DNA from: Trujillonella endophytica
GTDB taxonomy: Bacteria > Actinomycetota > Actinomycetes > Mycobacteriales > Geodermatophilaceae
Assembly: GCF_900110555.1 (NCBI RefSeq)
Contig: NZ_FOEE01000012.1
Location: 1-64,000, forward strand
Direction of reading: 5' to 3'
Length of the DNA: 64,000 nt
In this document: one piece after another, positions 19,792 to 32,853 of the stretch
How the letters are laid out: every line of letters begins with the position of its first letter
How positions within the stretch are numbered: position 1 is the first letter of the stretch
Notes under the pieces: model-generated
The model's database searches: none
Told to the model about the DNA's origin: nothing
The model's input: the letters and a program-made list of their open reading frames with translations, nothing else
Translations under genes and position numbers: made by a program

Positions 19792-21117
19792 ATGGCCTCC
19801 ATCGAGATGCGCAACATCGTCAAGCAGTACGGCGACGGGTTCCCGGCGGTCAACGACGTCAGCCTGGACATCGCCGACGGCGAGTTCATGATCCTCGTCG
19901 GCCCCTCCGGCTGCGGGAAGTCGACGCTGCTGCGGATGATCGTCGGCCTCGAGGACATCACCAGCGGCGACATGATGATCGGCGGCAAGCGGGTCAACGA
20001 CCTCGCCCCGCGCGAGCGCAACCTGTCGATGGTGTTCCAGAACTACGCGCTCTACCCGCACATGACGGTGTTCGAGAACATCGCCTTCCCGCTGCGCCTG
20101 GCCAAGACCCCGGACGACGAGGTCCGCCGCCGCGTCACCGAGGCCTCCGACGTCCTGGAGCTCGGCGAGCACCTCGAGCGCAAGCCGGCCAACCTCTCCG
20201 GTGGTCAGCGCCAGCGCGTCGCCATGGGCCGGGCCATCGTGCGCCAGGCCGAGGCGTTCCTCTTCGACGAGCCGCTGTCCAACCTGGACGCCAAGCTGCG
20301 CGGGCAGATGCGCACGGAGATCTCCCGGCTGCAGCGCCGGCTGGGGATCACCACCGTCTACGTCACCCACGACCAGACCGAGGCCATGACCCTCGGGGAC
20401 CGGGTGTGCGTGCTGCGGAAGGGCAAGATCCAGCAGGTCGCCTCGCCGCGGGAGCTCTACGAGCAGCCGGTCAACCTGTTCGTGGCCGGGTTCATCGGCT
20501 CGCCGCCGATGAACTTCCTGCCGGCGACCCTGGAGGGCGGCAACCGCCTGTCGACCCCCTTCGGGCCCATCGAGCTCGAGGAGAAGCGCGCCGCCGCGCT
20601 GCAGGGCAAGGGCGACGTGCTGCTCGTCGGCATCCGCCCGGAGTACTTCGAGGACGCCTCGCTGGTCGACGAGGCCAAGCGGCCGAAGGGCTCGGTGTTC
20701 ACGGCGCGCGTCGACGTGACCGAGTGGCTCGGGGACTCCCAGTTCGCCTACATCCCCTACGAGGCGCCCGACGCGATCCGCGACCAGCTGCGCGACCTGT
20801 CGCGGGAGCTGGACTCCGAGGAGCTGCGGACGCAGGCGATCGTGTCGATCGACGCCACCAGCCGGATCCGGGAGGGCCGGGAGGCCGAGTTCTGGCTCGA
20901 TTCCCGCAAGGTGCACGTGTTCGACCCGCAGACCGGCGAGAACCTCACCCGTGACGCCGAGGCCGGTGCCCGGCTCACCGAGATGGCCAACGAGGACCGC
21001 CTGGAGCAGGTCGAGCACGCCCAGACCACCGGCCAGACGGTCGGCGGCGGTGGCGGTGGCTTCGGTGACACCGGCGGAGGGGGCGGGGGCGGCGCCACCC
21101 GGGCCGGGGCCGCCTAG
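19792..21117 (+). CDS. Sugar ABC transporter ATP-binding protein (SugC/MalK/UgpC type)
   Basis: A 441-residue ATPase that powers the importer. The nucleotide-binding domain shows Walker A GPSGCGKS (37-44), the Q-loop [22 protein letters not shown], the signature [15 protein letters not shown], Walker [16 protein letters not shown] and the H-loop [13 protein letters not shown]. The C-terminal regulatory (TOBE/OB) domain is typical of MalK and UgpC. Oddly, the protein ends in a ~25-residue glycine-rich tail that standard MalK/SugC proteins lack. Its last 4 bases overlap the 3' end of the convergent sugar kinase gene. Confidence 0.93.
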   Translation: MASIEMRNIVKQYGDGFPAVNDVSLDIADGEFMILVGPSGCGKSTLLRMIVGLEDITSGDMMIGGKRVNDLAPRERNLSMVFQNYALYPHMTVFENIAFPLRLAKTPDDEVRRRVTEASDVLELGEHLERKPANLSGGQRQRVAMGRAIVRQAEAFLFDEPLSNLDAKLRGQMRTEISRLQRRLGITTVYVTHDQTEAMTLGDRVCVLRKGKIQQVASPRELYEQPVNLFVAGFIGSPPMNFLPATLEGGNRLSTPFGPIELEEKRAAALQGKGDVLLVGIRPEYFEDASLVDEAKRPKGSVFTARVDVTEWLGDSQFAYIPYEAPDAIRDQLRDLSRELDSEELRTQAIVSIDATSRIREGREAEFWLDSRKVHVFDPQTGENLTRDAEAGARLTEMANEDRLEQVEHAQTTGQTVGGGGGGFGDTGGGGGGGATRAGAA

Positions 21118-22133
21118 CGGCCCGGCCGCAGGTCCCTGCGGGCGTCGAGCTCGGCCCGGGTCGGCGGATCGGCGACGGCCCGGGTGCAGTTGAGGGCGGC
21201 GACGAGCGCGGCCTCGTCCACGACGGCCACCAGTTCGTCGTCGGTCAGCTCCGCCAGGGCCGCCCGGGTGGCCACGCCCCGGCGGAGCAGCCCGGCGAAC
21301 AGCCCGGCCGCGAGGGAGTCCCCGGCCCCGACGGTGTCGACCACGGGGACCTGCGGGATCTCCCGCTTCAGCAGCGGCCGCCCGGGCCGGGCGACCCGCA
21401 GCGGCCGGCCGCCGTCGGTCATGAGCACCAGCGCCGGCCCCCGCTCGGCCCAGACCGAGGTGCCGAGGTCCGGGTCGGCGCCGGGGTGCAGCCAGGCGAA
21501 GTCCTCGGTGCTGACCTTGACGACGTCCGCGTGCAGCATGAGGCGCTGCAGCCGCCGGCGGACCGCGTCCGCGTCGTTGCCCAGCGAGGCGCCCACCGGC
21601 CCCTCGGCGAGCATGGGGCGGATGTTGGGGTCGACGCTGACCAGCAGCGTGCCGCTGACGCGCTCGACCAGGCGGGCGATCGCCTCGCAGCCCGGCGGCG
21701 TCCAGGCCGAGATCGACCCGACGTGCAGGATCGCCGTGGTCCCCGGCAGCGCCGCGGCCAGCTCGTCGTCCGTCCACTGCCAGTCCGCGGCCCCGGCGAC
21801 GTGGAAGCCGTACTCGGCGGAGCCGTCGTCGCCCAGCCCGACGACGGCAAGGCTCACCGGCTCGGTCGCCGCCACGAAGCGGCCGACGTCGACGCCGGAC
21901 TGCTCCGCGTGCCGGCGCAGCGGCGCGGCCAGCGGGCCGGTGCCCAGCCGGGCCAGGAGCGTGACCGGGGCGCCGAGCCGGGCGGCGGCGACGGCGACGT
22001 TGAGCGCGTTGCCCCCCGGGGCGGCCACGTAGCGCGGCGCCGTGCCGTGCGGTCCCGCGTCGCCGCCGGGATCGGGCAGCAGGTCGACCACCAGCTCGCC
22101 GAGCACGGTCAGGGAGGGCTCGCCGTCGACCAT
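21114..22133 (-). CDS. PfkB-family carbohydrate kinase (fructokinase-like)
   Basis: A 339-residue ribokinase/PfkB-type sugar kinase. PfkB signature 1 is seen in [18 protein letters not shown] and signature 2 in [18 protein letters not shown], with catalytic Asp272. The sugar is not determined; fructose-type sugars are usual for this branch. It converges on the ABC transporter ATPase gene with a 4-base 3' overlap and may act on imported sugar (inference from context). ATG 22133 is preceded by TAGGCT at 6 bases (minus strand 22145-22140), a leaderless-type promoter. Confidence 0.9.
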   Translation of the reverse strand: MVDGEPSLTVLGELVVDLLPDPGGDAGPHGTAPRYVAAPGGNALNVAVAAARLGAPVTLLARLGTGPLAAPLRRHAEQSGVDVGRFVAATEPVSLAVVGLGDDGSAEYGFHVAGAADWQWTDDELAAALPGTTAILHVGSISAWTPPGCEAIARLVERVSGTLLVSVDPNIRPMLAEGPVGASLGNDADAVRRRLQRLMLHADVVKVSTEDFAWLHPGADPDLGTSVWAERGPALVLMTDGGRPLRVARPGRPLLKREIPQVPVVDTVGAGDSLAAGLFAGLLRRGVATRAALAELTDDELVAVVDEAALVAALNCTRAVADPPTRAELDARRDLRPGR

Positions 22134-22298
22134 CGGCCGAGCCTAACGGCGGCGGGCGGTCCGCCGGCGCCGCGCGCGGAGGCGCGGGCTCTGGTGGTGG
22201 CGGAGCGGACGCACCTGGGACGATGGGGAAGACGACGATCGCCGTGCCCGCGCGGGTGCCCCGCGGGGTGCGCGCCGGCGACAGACAGCGGAGGACCC

Positions 22299-23162
22299 AT
22301 GCCCAACCCGTTCGTGAAGCTCTGGAAGTACCTCACTGCGTCGGCCAACGCGAAGATCGACGAGAAGGCCGACCCGAAGATCCAGATCGCCCAGGCGATC
22401 GAGAGCGAGCAGCAGCGCCACCAGGCGCTGGCCAACCAGGCCGCCGCGGTGCTGGGCAACCAGCGGCAGCTGGAGATGCGCCTGAACCGGCAGCTGGGCG
22501 AGGTCGAGAAGTTGCAGGCCTCCGCGCGCCAGGCGCTGGTGCTGGCGGACCAGACGCGGGCCACGGGCGACGAGCCCAAGGCCGCGGAGTACGAGAACGC
22601 CGCGCAGGCCTTCGCCACCCAGTTGGTCGCCGCCGAGCAGTCGATGGAGGACCTCAAGCGCAGCCACGACGAGGCGCTGCAGGCGGCGGAGCAGGCCCGG
22701 AGCGCGGTCGAGACGAGCCGGATGCGCCTGCAGACGACGCTCGCCGAGCGCACCAAGCTGATGAGCCAGCTCGAGCAGGCCAAAATGCAGGAGCACGTGG
22801 CCGCGTCGATGCGGCAGGTCAACGAGCTCTCGGCGCCGGGCAACACCCCGAGCCTGGCCGAGGTCCGCGACAAGATCGAGGCCCGCTACGCCAACGCCCT
22901 GGGGCAGGCCGAGCTCGCGCAGAGCTCGGTGGAGGGCCGGATGATCGAGGTGCAGAAGGCGACGCTCGACGTGGCCGGCGCCTCGCGCCTCGACCAGATC
23001 CGCGCCTCGATGGGCGGGGAAACTCCCGCGGTGACCGCCGGTGCGGCCCCCGTCGCGCTCGACAAGGGCGAGTCGCCGGCGGCGATCGAGGAGGGGCAGA
23101 CCGTCCAGCAGCCCGACGCCGCGCCCGTGGCGGAGCCGGTGAAGCGCCCCGAGGGCGCCTGA
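22299..23162 (+). CDS. pspA: PspA/IM30 (Vipp1) family membrane-stress protein
   Basis: A 287-residue protein of the PspA/IM30 family, which coats and stabilises the inner face of the membrane under envelope stress. It begins with [34 protein letters not shown] and continues as a long, charged, uninterrupted coiled-coil to about residue 235 ([18 protein letters not shown] ... [19 protein letters not shown]). The Ala/Pro/Glu-rich C-terminus is disordered. ATG 22299 follows GGAGG at a good distance. In mycobacteria pspA is next to clgR; here the two are separated by the TetR, DUF4032, sugar-transport and kinase genes. Confidence 0.9.
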   Translation: MPNPFVKLWKYLTASANAKIDEKADPKIQIAQAIESEQQRHQALANQAAAVLGNQRQLEMRLNRQLGEVEKLQASARQALVLADQTRATGDEPKAAEYENAAQAFATQLVAAEQSMEDLKRSHDEALQAAEQARSAVETSRMRLQTTLAERTKLMSQLEQAKMQEHVAASMRQVNELSAPGNTPSLAEVRDKIEARYANALGQAELAQSSVEGRMIEVQKATLDVAGASRLDQIRASMGGETPAVTAGAAPVALDKGESPAAIEEGQTVQQPDAAPVAEPVKRPEGA

Positions 23163-23183
23163 GCAGCACCCGCAAGCGCATCG

Positions 23184-23213
23184 CGGCGGTCTCCGGTCGA
23201 CCGGAGGCCGCCG
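23184..23213. terminator. Bidirectional terminator between pspA and nei2
   Basis: A 13-bp stem with one G:U pair (arms 23184-23196 and 23201-23213, loop TCGA) lies between the converging 3' ends of the two genes. Confidence 0.8.
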
Positions 23214-23246
23214 TTGTGCGTCCCGTGGTGACCGGCCCGGGGTCGG

Positions 23247-24104
23247 CTAGCCCGGGGTGGCCAGCGGGCGGGGCCGGCCCTGCTCACCGGTGCGGGCCGC
23301 GGGGTCGATGGGGGAGCGCGCCGCCTGGCAGTTCGGGCACCAGTAGGTGACGCGCTCCTGCAGCTCCGGCCCCTGGTCGCCCTGGAGGATCGGCGTCCCG
23401 CAGCGCCGGCACGGCTTGCCCTTGCGCCCGTAGACCCAGTGGTCGAAGCCCCTGCGCATGTCCCCGGTGGTGCTCTGCTCGGGGTGGTCGCGGTTGGCCA
23501 GCATGAGGGTGCGCGCGCGGGTCACCAGCGGTTCGAGGCGGTCGTCGACGTCGGTCACCCGCGCCCACGGATGCACGCCGGTGAGGAAGAGCGACTCGAC
23601 CTTGTAGAGGTTGCCGGGGCCGCAGAGGTTGCGCTGGTCGAGGACGGCGACGCCGACCTCCTCGTCGGGGCGGGCGCGCATCCGGCGCAGCGCCTCGTCG
23701 AGGTCCCAGTCGGGGCCCAGGACGTCGGGGCCGAGGTGTCCGACGAGCTGGTCCTCGTGCTCGGTGGGCACGAAGGCCATGTCGTGCAGCCGGTAGCCGA
23801 CGCACTCCCACTCGTCGGTGGCCAGGATCGCGCGGACGGCGAATGCGGGGCCGCCCCGCCACTTCGCGCCCGGCCGGTAGACGTGCCAGCTGCCGTCCAT
23901 CCGGTAGTGCGTGCGCAGGGTCCAGCCGTCGTCCAGCCGGATGAGCATGTGCTTGCCGCGGGGCACGACCTCGCGCACGGTCCGGCCGGCGAGGTCGGTC
24001 GCGGCCAGCTGGGGAACGCGGAGCTCGCCGCGGCGCAGCGTGGCGCCGGCCAGCGCCTGGTGCATGCGCTTGGCCGCCAACCAGACGGTGTCTCCCTCGG
24101 GCAC
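23247..24104 (-). CDS. nei2: Fpg/Nei family DNA glycosylase (Nei2-type endonuclease VIII)
   Basis: A 285-residue base-excision repair glycosylase/AP-lyase. The N-terminus after Met is Pro-Glu-Gly (MPEGDTVWLAAKRMHQAL), so Pro2 is the catalytic nucleophile and Glu3 the general acid. The helix-two-turn-helix segment LDQRNLCGPGNLYKVESLFLTGVHPWA and the C-terminal zinc finger (CRRCGTPI ... YWCPNC) are present. The DTVWL variant and length match actinobacterial Nei2, which acts on oxidised pyrimidines. Start GTG 24104 has a GACACT hexamer 6 bases upstream, so the mRNA may be leaderless. It converges on pspA. Confidence 0.93.
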   Translation of the reverse strand: MPEGDTVWLAAKRMHQALAGATLRRGELRVPQLAATDLAGRTVREVVPRGKHMLIRLDDGWTLRTHYRMDGSWHVYRPGAKWRGGPAFAVRAILATDEWECVGYRLHDMAFVPTEHEDQLVGHLGPDVLGPDWDLDEALRRMRARPDEEVGVAVLDQRNLCGPGNLYKVESLFLTGVHPWARVTDVDDRLEPLVTRARTLMLANRDHPEQSTTGDMRRGFDHWVYGRKGKPCRRCGTPILQGDQGPELQERVTYWCPNCQAARSPIDPAARTGEQGRPRPLATPG

Positions 24105-24110
24105 GCCCCC

Positions 24111-24116
24111 AGTGTC
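24111..24116 (-). promoter_or_regulatory. GACACT -10-like element of nei2
   Basis: GACACT on the minus strand ends 6 bases before GTG 24104. The same hexamer at 6-7 bases precedes lhr, the DUF349 gene and the extradiol-like gene. Confidence 0.4.
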
Positions 24117-24143
24117 CCTGGTGCCCGACCGGCGCGGCTGCTG

Positions 24144-24175
24144 CTGTCAGTGGTGGTGACTGTCAGTGGTGGTGG
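24144..24175. repeat. Duplicated 16-bp element at the His-tail stop codon
   Basis: CTGTCAGTGGTGGTGA occurs at 24144-24159 and its first 13-14 bases again at 24160, running into more GTG triplets. On the minus strand this repeats the His-His-stop coding segment downstream of the real stop, as would follow from slippage in a CAC-repeat tract. Confidence 0.7.
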
Positions 24176-25728
24176 TGATGGTGCTCGGCGGCGTGGTCGT
24201 GCCGGCGCTCTCCCACGCCCTCCGCGGCCGGCTGCACCCCGGGAGCGAGTGAGGCGCCCGCTGCGCCCAGGCGCTCGGTGAACGCCCGGAGGTCGCGCAC
24301 CGTGCGGCACTCCACGACGGTGTCGCAGTGGGCGGCATACCGACCGATGACCGAGTCGCCGGTGTTCCACGACTCCCGGGGTTCCGGGTTCAGCCAGTGC
24401 ACTGCCCCCGCCGCCCGGCGCACGGTGGCGAGTGCCTCGGTCCGCGGGTCGAGGTCGTTGTTGCGCGCGTCCCCGAGCACCAGGACCGTCGTCCGCCGGG
24501 TGAGCTGGGACGCGAACCGCTCGGCGAAGCCGGACAGGGCGTTGCCGTAGTCGCTGCGTCCGTTGAGCCAGACGCCGGCTCCGGCCTTGTTGAGCAGGCG
24601 CGCGATGTCGGTGGGGTCCTCGGCCCGGCCGATCAGGTCGGTGACCTCCTCGATGTCGTCGACGAAGGCGAAGCTGCGGATGGAGGTGAACTCGGAGCGC
24701 AGCGCGTGGATCAGCTGCAGCGTGAAGGTGGCGAAGGTCGACACCGACCCGGAGATGTCGGCGAGGACGACGAGTTGCGGCTTGGCCGGGTGCGGCCGGC
24801 GGAACACCGGTGTCACAGGGACGCCGCCGGTGCTCATCGCGGTGCGCACGGTGCGGCGGACGTCGAGCGCGCCGCGGCGCCGGCGCCGACGGCGTTCGGC
24901 CATCCGGGCGGCCAGGGAGCGGGCGAGCGGTCCCAGCGCCGTGCGCATCGCCGCCACCTGCAGCGACGACGCACCCAGGAACGCCATGTTCTCGGGCAGC
25001 GGCGTCCGCAGCTTCCGGGCGACGTCCTCCGCCCCCCGACCGGCCACCAGACGGCGACGGATCTCGGTATCCAGCGCCAGACCGAGCCGCTGCACCTGCG
25101 CCTGGGCAGCGAGCAGGGCGACCTCGGACGGCACCCCGTCCCCGTCGGGTCCGGGGTCCGCTGCGGCCGCGAGGCGGGTCGCGATGCCGTTGGAGTCGAT
25201 CATGCGCAGGGCCCGGTACAGGTTGTAGGTCGCGTCCTGGGGCCGGGCGGGGTTCACGGCGCCGTGCCGGTCGACCACCACGCGGGCGAGGGCGCGCAGC
25301 AGGGCCGCGTCCTCCTCCCGCAGGCTTCGCACCAGCAGGTCGCGCAGGGCCTCGTCGTCGAGGTGCTGGAGGCCGCCCGGCGCGCCGCGCCGCCCACTGT
25401 GACCGCTGCCGCCGTCGCCGTCGCCGTCGCCGTCGTCGCTTGTGGCGGGATCGGTTGCGTCGCCGTCGCCCTCGGTGGTTCCCCGGTCGTCGTCCTCGCC
25501 GTCGGCCGTCCCCTCCTGCAGGGCGAAGAACGTGTCGAAGACGGTGTCGAAGACCGTGAGGTGTCCGGCGTCCTTGATCAGGACCGCACGCAGAGCAACC
25601 CGCACCGCGCCCCGGTCGAGGACATCGATGCGGGTCAGCGCGCGAGCGGCGTCGACGACGGCGCTCACGGGGACCGGCACGCCGACCTCGCGCAGCTCGG
25701 CGACGAGGCCCTCCAGGGCCGTCAGCAC
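24163..25728 (-). CDS. VWA (CoxE-like) domain protein with a C-terminal hexahistidine tail
   Basis: A 521-residue protein of the CoxE/VWA family, commonly partnered with a MoxR AAA+ ATPase, as here. The C-terminal half holds a von Willebrand A domain with the MIDAS motif DISGS (in LVVLADISGSVSTFA) and LVLGDARNND. A low-complexity Asp/Gly/Ser/Thr stretch near residues 72-115 precedes the DUF region. The last residues are HDHAAEHHHHHH followed by the stop codon, a natural His6 tail. It starts 13 bases after the MoxR gene, so the two form an operon. The pair probably acts as a chaperone that assembles or activates a metal- or cofactor-dependent partner (family-level inference). Confidence 0.88.
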   Translation of the reverse strand: MLTALEGLVAELREVGVPVPVSAVVDAARALTRIDVLDRGAVRVALRAVLIKDAGHLTVFDTVFDTFFALQEGTADGEDDDRGTTEGDGDATDPATSDDGDGDGDGGSGHSGRRGAPGGLQHLDDEALRDLLVRSLREEDAALLRALARVVVDRHGAVNPARPQDATYNLYRALRMIDSNGIATRLAAAADPGPDGDGVPSEVALLAAQAQVQRLGLALDTEIRRRLVAGRGAEDVARKLRTPLPENMAFLGASSLQVAAMRTALGPLARSLAARMAERRRRRRRGALDVRRTVRTAMSTGGVPVTPVFRRPHPAKPQLVVLADISGSVSTFATFTLQLIHALRSEFTSIRSFAFVDDIEEVTDLIGRAEDPTDIARLLNKAGAGVWLNGRSDYGNALSGFAERFASQLTRRTTVLVLGDARNNDLDPRTEALATVRRAAGAVHWLNPEPRESWNTGDSVIGRYAAHCDTVVECRTVRDLRAFTERLGAAGASLAPGVQPAAEGVGERRHDHAAEHHHHHH

Positions 25729-25741
25729 GGGAGGTCCGAGC

Positions 25742-26650
25742 TCACCGTGGCCTCGTGTCCCGGGCGAGCCGCGTGCCCGCCAGCTCGATGTCGCTCTGGT
25801 GCTTGAGCAGCACGTGCAGGTGCCGCAGCAGAGCCTCGCCGTCGACGGTCTCGACGCCGAGCAGGACCAGCGTCCGCGCCCAGTCGATCGTCTCCGACAC
25901 CGAGGGCCGCTTCTTGAGATCCATCTGGCGCAGGCCGGCGACCCCGGTCGCGACCTGGCCGGCCAGCCGGTCGGAGATCCCCGGTACGCGGGCGAGGACG
26001 ATCTCCCGTTCCCGCTCGGGCGAGGGGTAGCCGACGTGCAGGAACAGGCACCGGCGCTTGAGCGCCTCGGACAGCTCGCGGCTGTTGTTCGAGGTCAGGA
26101 ACACCAGGGGGCGCCGGCGGGCGGTCACCGTGCCGAGCTCCGGGATGGAGACCTGGTAGTCGGAGAGGATCTCGAGCAGCAGCGCCTCGGTCTCGACGTC
26201 GAGGCGGTCGACCTCGTCGATGAGGAGGACGACGTCGTCCTCGGCCCGGATCGCCTCCAGCAGCGGCCGGCGCAGGAGGTAGTGCTCGCTGAAGATGTCG
26301 TCCTCGACGTCCGCCCACTGCTCGCCGCCGGGTCCGCCGACGCCGCCCGCCTGGATGCGCAGCAACTGCTTGCGGTAGTCCCACTCGTAGAGGGCCTTGG
26401 CCTCGTCGAGCCCCTCGTAGCACTGCAGCCGGATCAGGCGGGCGCCGGTGAGCCGAGCGACCGACTTCGCCAGCTCGGTCTTGCCGGTGCCGGCCGGTCC
26501 CTCGACCAGTACGGGCTTCTCCAGCGCCGCGGCGAGGTGGACGGTCCCGGCGATGGTCTCGTCGGGCAGGTACCCCGCGGCGCGCAGCCCCTCGGCCACG
26601 GCGTCGGGGGTCGCGAGGACCGCGGGTGGCTCGGCGAACGGTTCGGACAT
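25742..26650 (-). CDS. MoxR-type AAA+ ATPase
   Basis: A 302-residue AAA+ ATPase of the MoxR class. Walker A is GPAGTGKT (51-58), Walker B VVLLIDEVDRL, sensor 1 LVFLTSNNSREL, followed by the arginine-finger region EALKRRCLFLHV. MoxR proteins act with VWA partners as metal-cofactor or complex-assembly chaperones; the VWA gene follows after 13 bases. ATG 26650 gives the family-standard N-terminus; upstream in-frame codons would add ~80 unconserved residues. Confidence 0.92.
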   Translation of the reverse strand: MSEPFAEPPAVLATPDAVAEGLRAAGYLPDETIAGTVHLAAALEKPVLVEGPAGTGKTELAKSVARLTGARLIRLQCYEGLDEAKALYEWDYRKQLLRIQAGGVGGPGGEQWADVEDDIFSEHYLLRRPLLEAIRAEDDVVLLIDEVDRLDVETEALLLEILSDYQVSIPELGTVTARRRPLVFLTSNNSRELSEALKRRCLFLHVGYPSPEREREIVLARVPGISDRLAGQVATGVAGLRQMDLKKRPSVSETIDWARTLVLLGVETVDGEALLRHLHVLLKHQSDIELAGTRLARDTRPR

Positions 26651-26977
26651 CGGCGCCTCTCGACCAGGACGGCGCGGCCGTCCTCCATGACCCGACGCTG
26701 CGCCGGTCGCCGGGACGCTAGCCGATCGCGGGGCCGGCCCGCGGAGAGAAGGGACCCAGCGTCCCGGGGCGGCGGCCCGTCGGGACGGGCAGAGAGCCGG
26801 GCCGTCGAGGAGACCCAGCGGGCTGCGCGACATGCAGGTCGCTGCGCCGCGGGCGGACCTCGCTCTCCGCTCCTGGCTGCCCCGGACCGAAGCCGGCACC
26901 GTGCCCCAGGACCGGTCCCCGGGCGCTGAGCCGGCGTCCGTCGGTCGAGCAGATCTGGATCAAGGAACTGGGATGGG
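26651..26977. other. Intergenic region upstream of the MoxR gene, no gene seen
   Basis: 327 bases between the end of lhr and the start of the MoxR gene, both on the minus strand. No convincing reading frame, RNA gene or strong hairpin was found. GAGAGG 6 bases before the MoxR ATG is a plausible ribosome-binding site, and the promoter of the MoxR-VWA operon should lie here. Confidence 0.6.
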
Positions 26978-31585
<4,608 letters not shown>

Positions 31586-31591
31586 GTCGCC

Positions 31592-31614
31592 AGTGTCACC
31601 CGCGGGTACGACAG
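31592..31614 (-). promoter_or_regulatory. Candidate DNA-damage promoter of lhr
   Basis: On the minus strand CTGTCGTAC (31614-31606), 8 bases and GACACT (31597-31592) repeat the spacing of the RecA-NDp/PafBC motif, with a weaker match in the 9-mer (about 5 of 9). GACACT ends 6 bases before the start codon. Confidence 0.35.
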
Positions 31615-31701
31615 TTCGCCGGGCGCAGCGACGTCGTCCACCCTCGGCGTAGCCCGTTCGGGTCGGGAGACGCCGACGGTAGGCGGGGGCACACTTCCGC
31701 C

Positions 31702-32847
31702 ATGCGCTCCACGCTCTACGAGGCCGACCACGACGACTTCCGCGCGACGGTGCGCGCGTGGGCGGAGAAGACCGTCGCGCCGTTCCACGCGCAGTGGGAG
31801 TCCGACGGCATCGTCCCGCGGGAGGTGTGGGCCTCCGCCGGCGACCAGGGCCTGCTCGGCATGGACGTCGACGAGGCCCACGGCGGCGGGGGCGTGCGCG
31901 ACTTCCGCTACAACGCCGTCGTCGACGAGGAGCTGACCCGCATCGGCGCCAGCGGCGTCGGCTTCGGTCTGCACAACGACGTCGTCGGCCCCTACCTGCG
32001 CGACCTGGCGACCGAGGAGCAGGCCCAGCGCTGGCTGCCCGGCTTCTGCAGCGGCGCGCTGATCACCGCGATCGCGATGACCGAGCCCGGCACCGGCAGC
32101 GACCTGCAGGCGATCACCACGGCCGCCCGCCGCGACGGCTCGGACTGGGTGCTGTCGGGCGCCAAGACCTTCATCACCAACGGCATCAACGCCGACCTGG
32201 TGATCGTGGTCGCCCGCACCGATCCGGAGGCGCCGGGCTCGCGCGGCACCAGCCTGCTGGTCGTCGAGCGCGGCATGCCCGGCTTCACCCGCGGCCGCAA
32301 CCTGGAGAAGGTGGGGCTCAAGGCGCAGGACACCGCCGAGCTGTTCTTCGACGAGGTGCGCGTGCCGGCCGAGAACCTCCTCGGCACGGAGAACGCCGGC
32401 TTCGCGCACCTGATGGACAACCTTCCCCAGGAGCGGCTGTCGATCGCGGTCATCGCCGTCGCCTCCGCCGAGACGGTCCTCGCGCAGACCGTCGAGTACG
32501 TCACGACGCGGACGGCGTTCGGGCGCCCGGTGGGCAGCTTCCAGAACAGCCGCTTCGTCCTCGCCGAGCTGCACACCGAGACGACGATCGCTCGCACCTT
32601 CGTCGACGAGTGCGTGCGCCGGCTGAACGCCGGGGAGCTCTCCGCCGTCGACGCGGCGATGGCCAAGTACTGGACGACGGAGCTGCAGAACAAGGTCGCC
32701 GACCGCTGCCTGCAACTGCACGGCGGCTACGGCTACATGGACGAGTACCCGGTCTCCCGCGCCTGGCGCGACGCCCGCGTGCAGTCGATCTACGGCGGCA
32801 CCAACGAGGTCATGCGGGAGATCATCGGCCGCTCGATGGGCCTCTGA
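31702..32847 (+). CDS. Acyl-CoA dehydrogenase (long-chain type)
   Basis: A 381-residue flavoprotein of fatty-acid beta-oxidation. The family signatures ITAIAMTEPGTGSDLQAITTAA and LQLHGGYGYMDEYPVSRAWRDARV are present. The C-terminus reads IYGGTNEVMREIIGRSM and the preceding helix MAKYWTTELQNKVADRCLQLHGG; these match long-chain acyl-CoA dehydrogenases (ACADL type), in which the catalytic glutamate sits in an internal helix rather than in the C-terminal YEGT of medium-chain enzymes. ATG 31702 is preceded by CACACT at 6 bases. It is divergent from lhr and 6 bases upstream of the MFS gene, so the two are co-transcribed. Confidence 0.93.
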   Translation: MRSTLYEADHDDFRATVRAWAEKTVAPFHAQWESDGIVPREVWASAGDQGLLGMDVDEAHGGGGVRDFRYNAVVDEELTRIGASGVGFGLHNDVVGPYLRDLATEEQAQRWLPGFCSGALITAIAMTEPGTGSDLQAITTAARRDGSDWVLSGAKTFITNGINADLVIVVARTDPEAPGSRGTSLLVVERGMPGFTRGRNLEKVGLKAQDTAELFFDEVRVPAENLLGTENAGFAHLMDNLPQERLSIAVIAVASAETVLAQTVEYVTTRTAFGRPVGSFQNSRFVLAELHTETTIARTFVDECVRRLNAGELSAVDAAMAKYWTTELQNKVADRCLQLHGGYGYMDEYPVSRAWRDARVQSIYGGTNEVMREIIGRSMGL

Positions 32848-32853
32848 GCCGCG

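Noticed and set aside
24144-24168. RecA-NDp/PafBC motif (CTGTCAGTG matches 8 of 9 positions, twice)
   Set aside because: It reads on the plus strand into the 3' end of the VWA gene, has no -10 at the required distance and is explained by the CAC-repeat coding the His tail.
26651-26977. Gene or small RNA in the lhr-MoxR gap
   Set aside because: Frames here lack codon bias, start signals and conserved motifs, and no convincing stable fold was seen.
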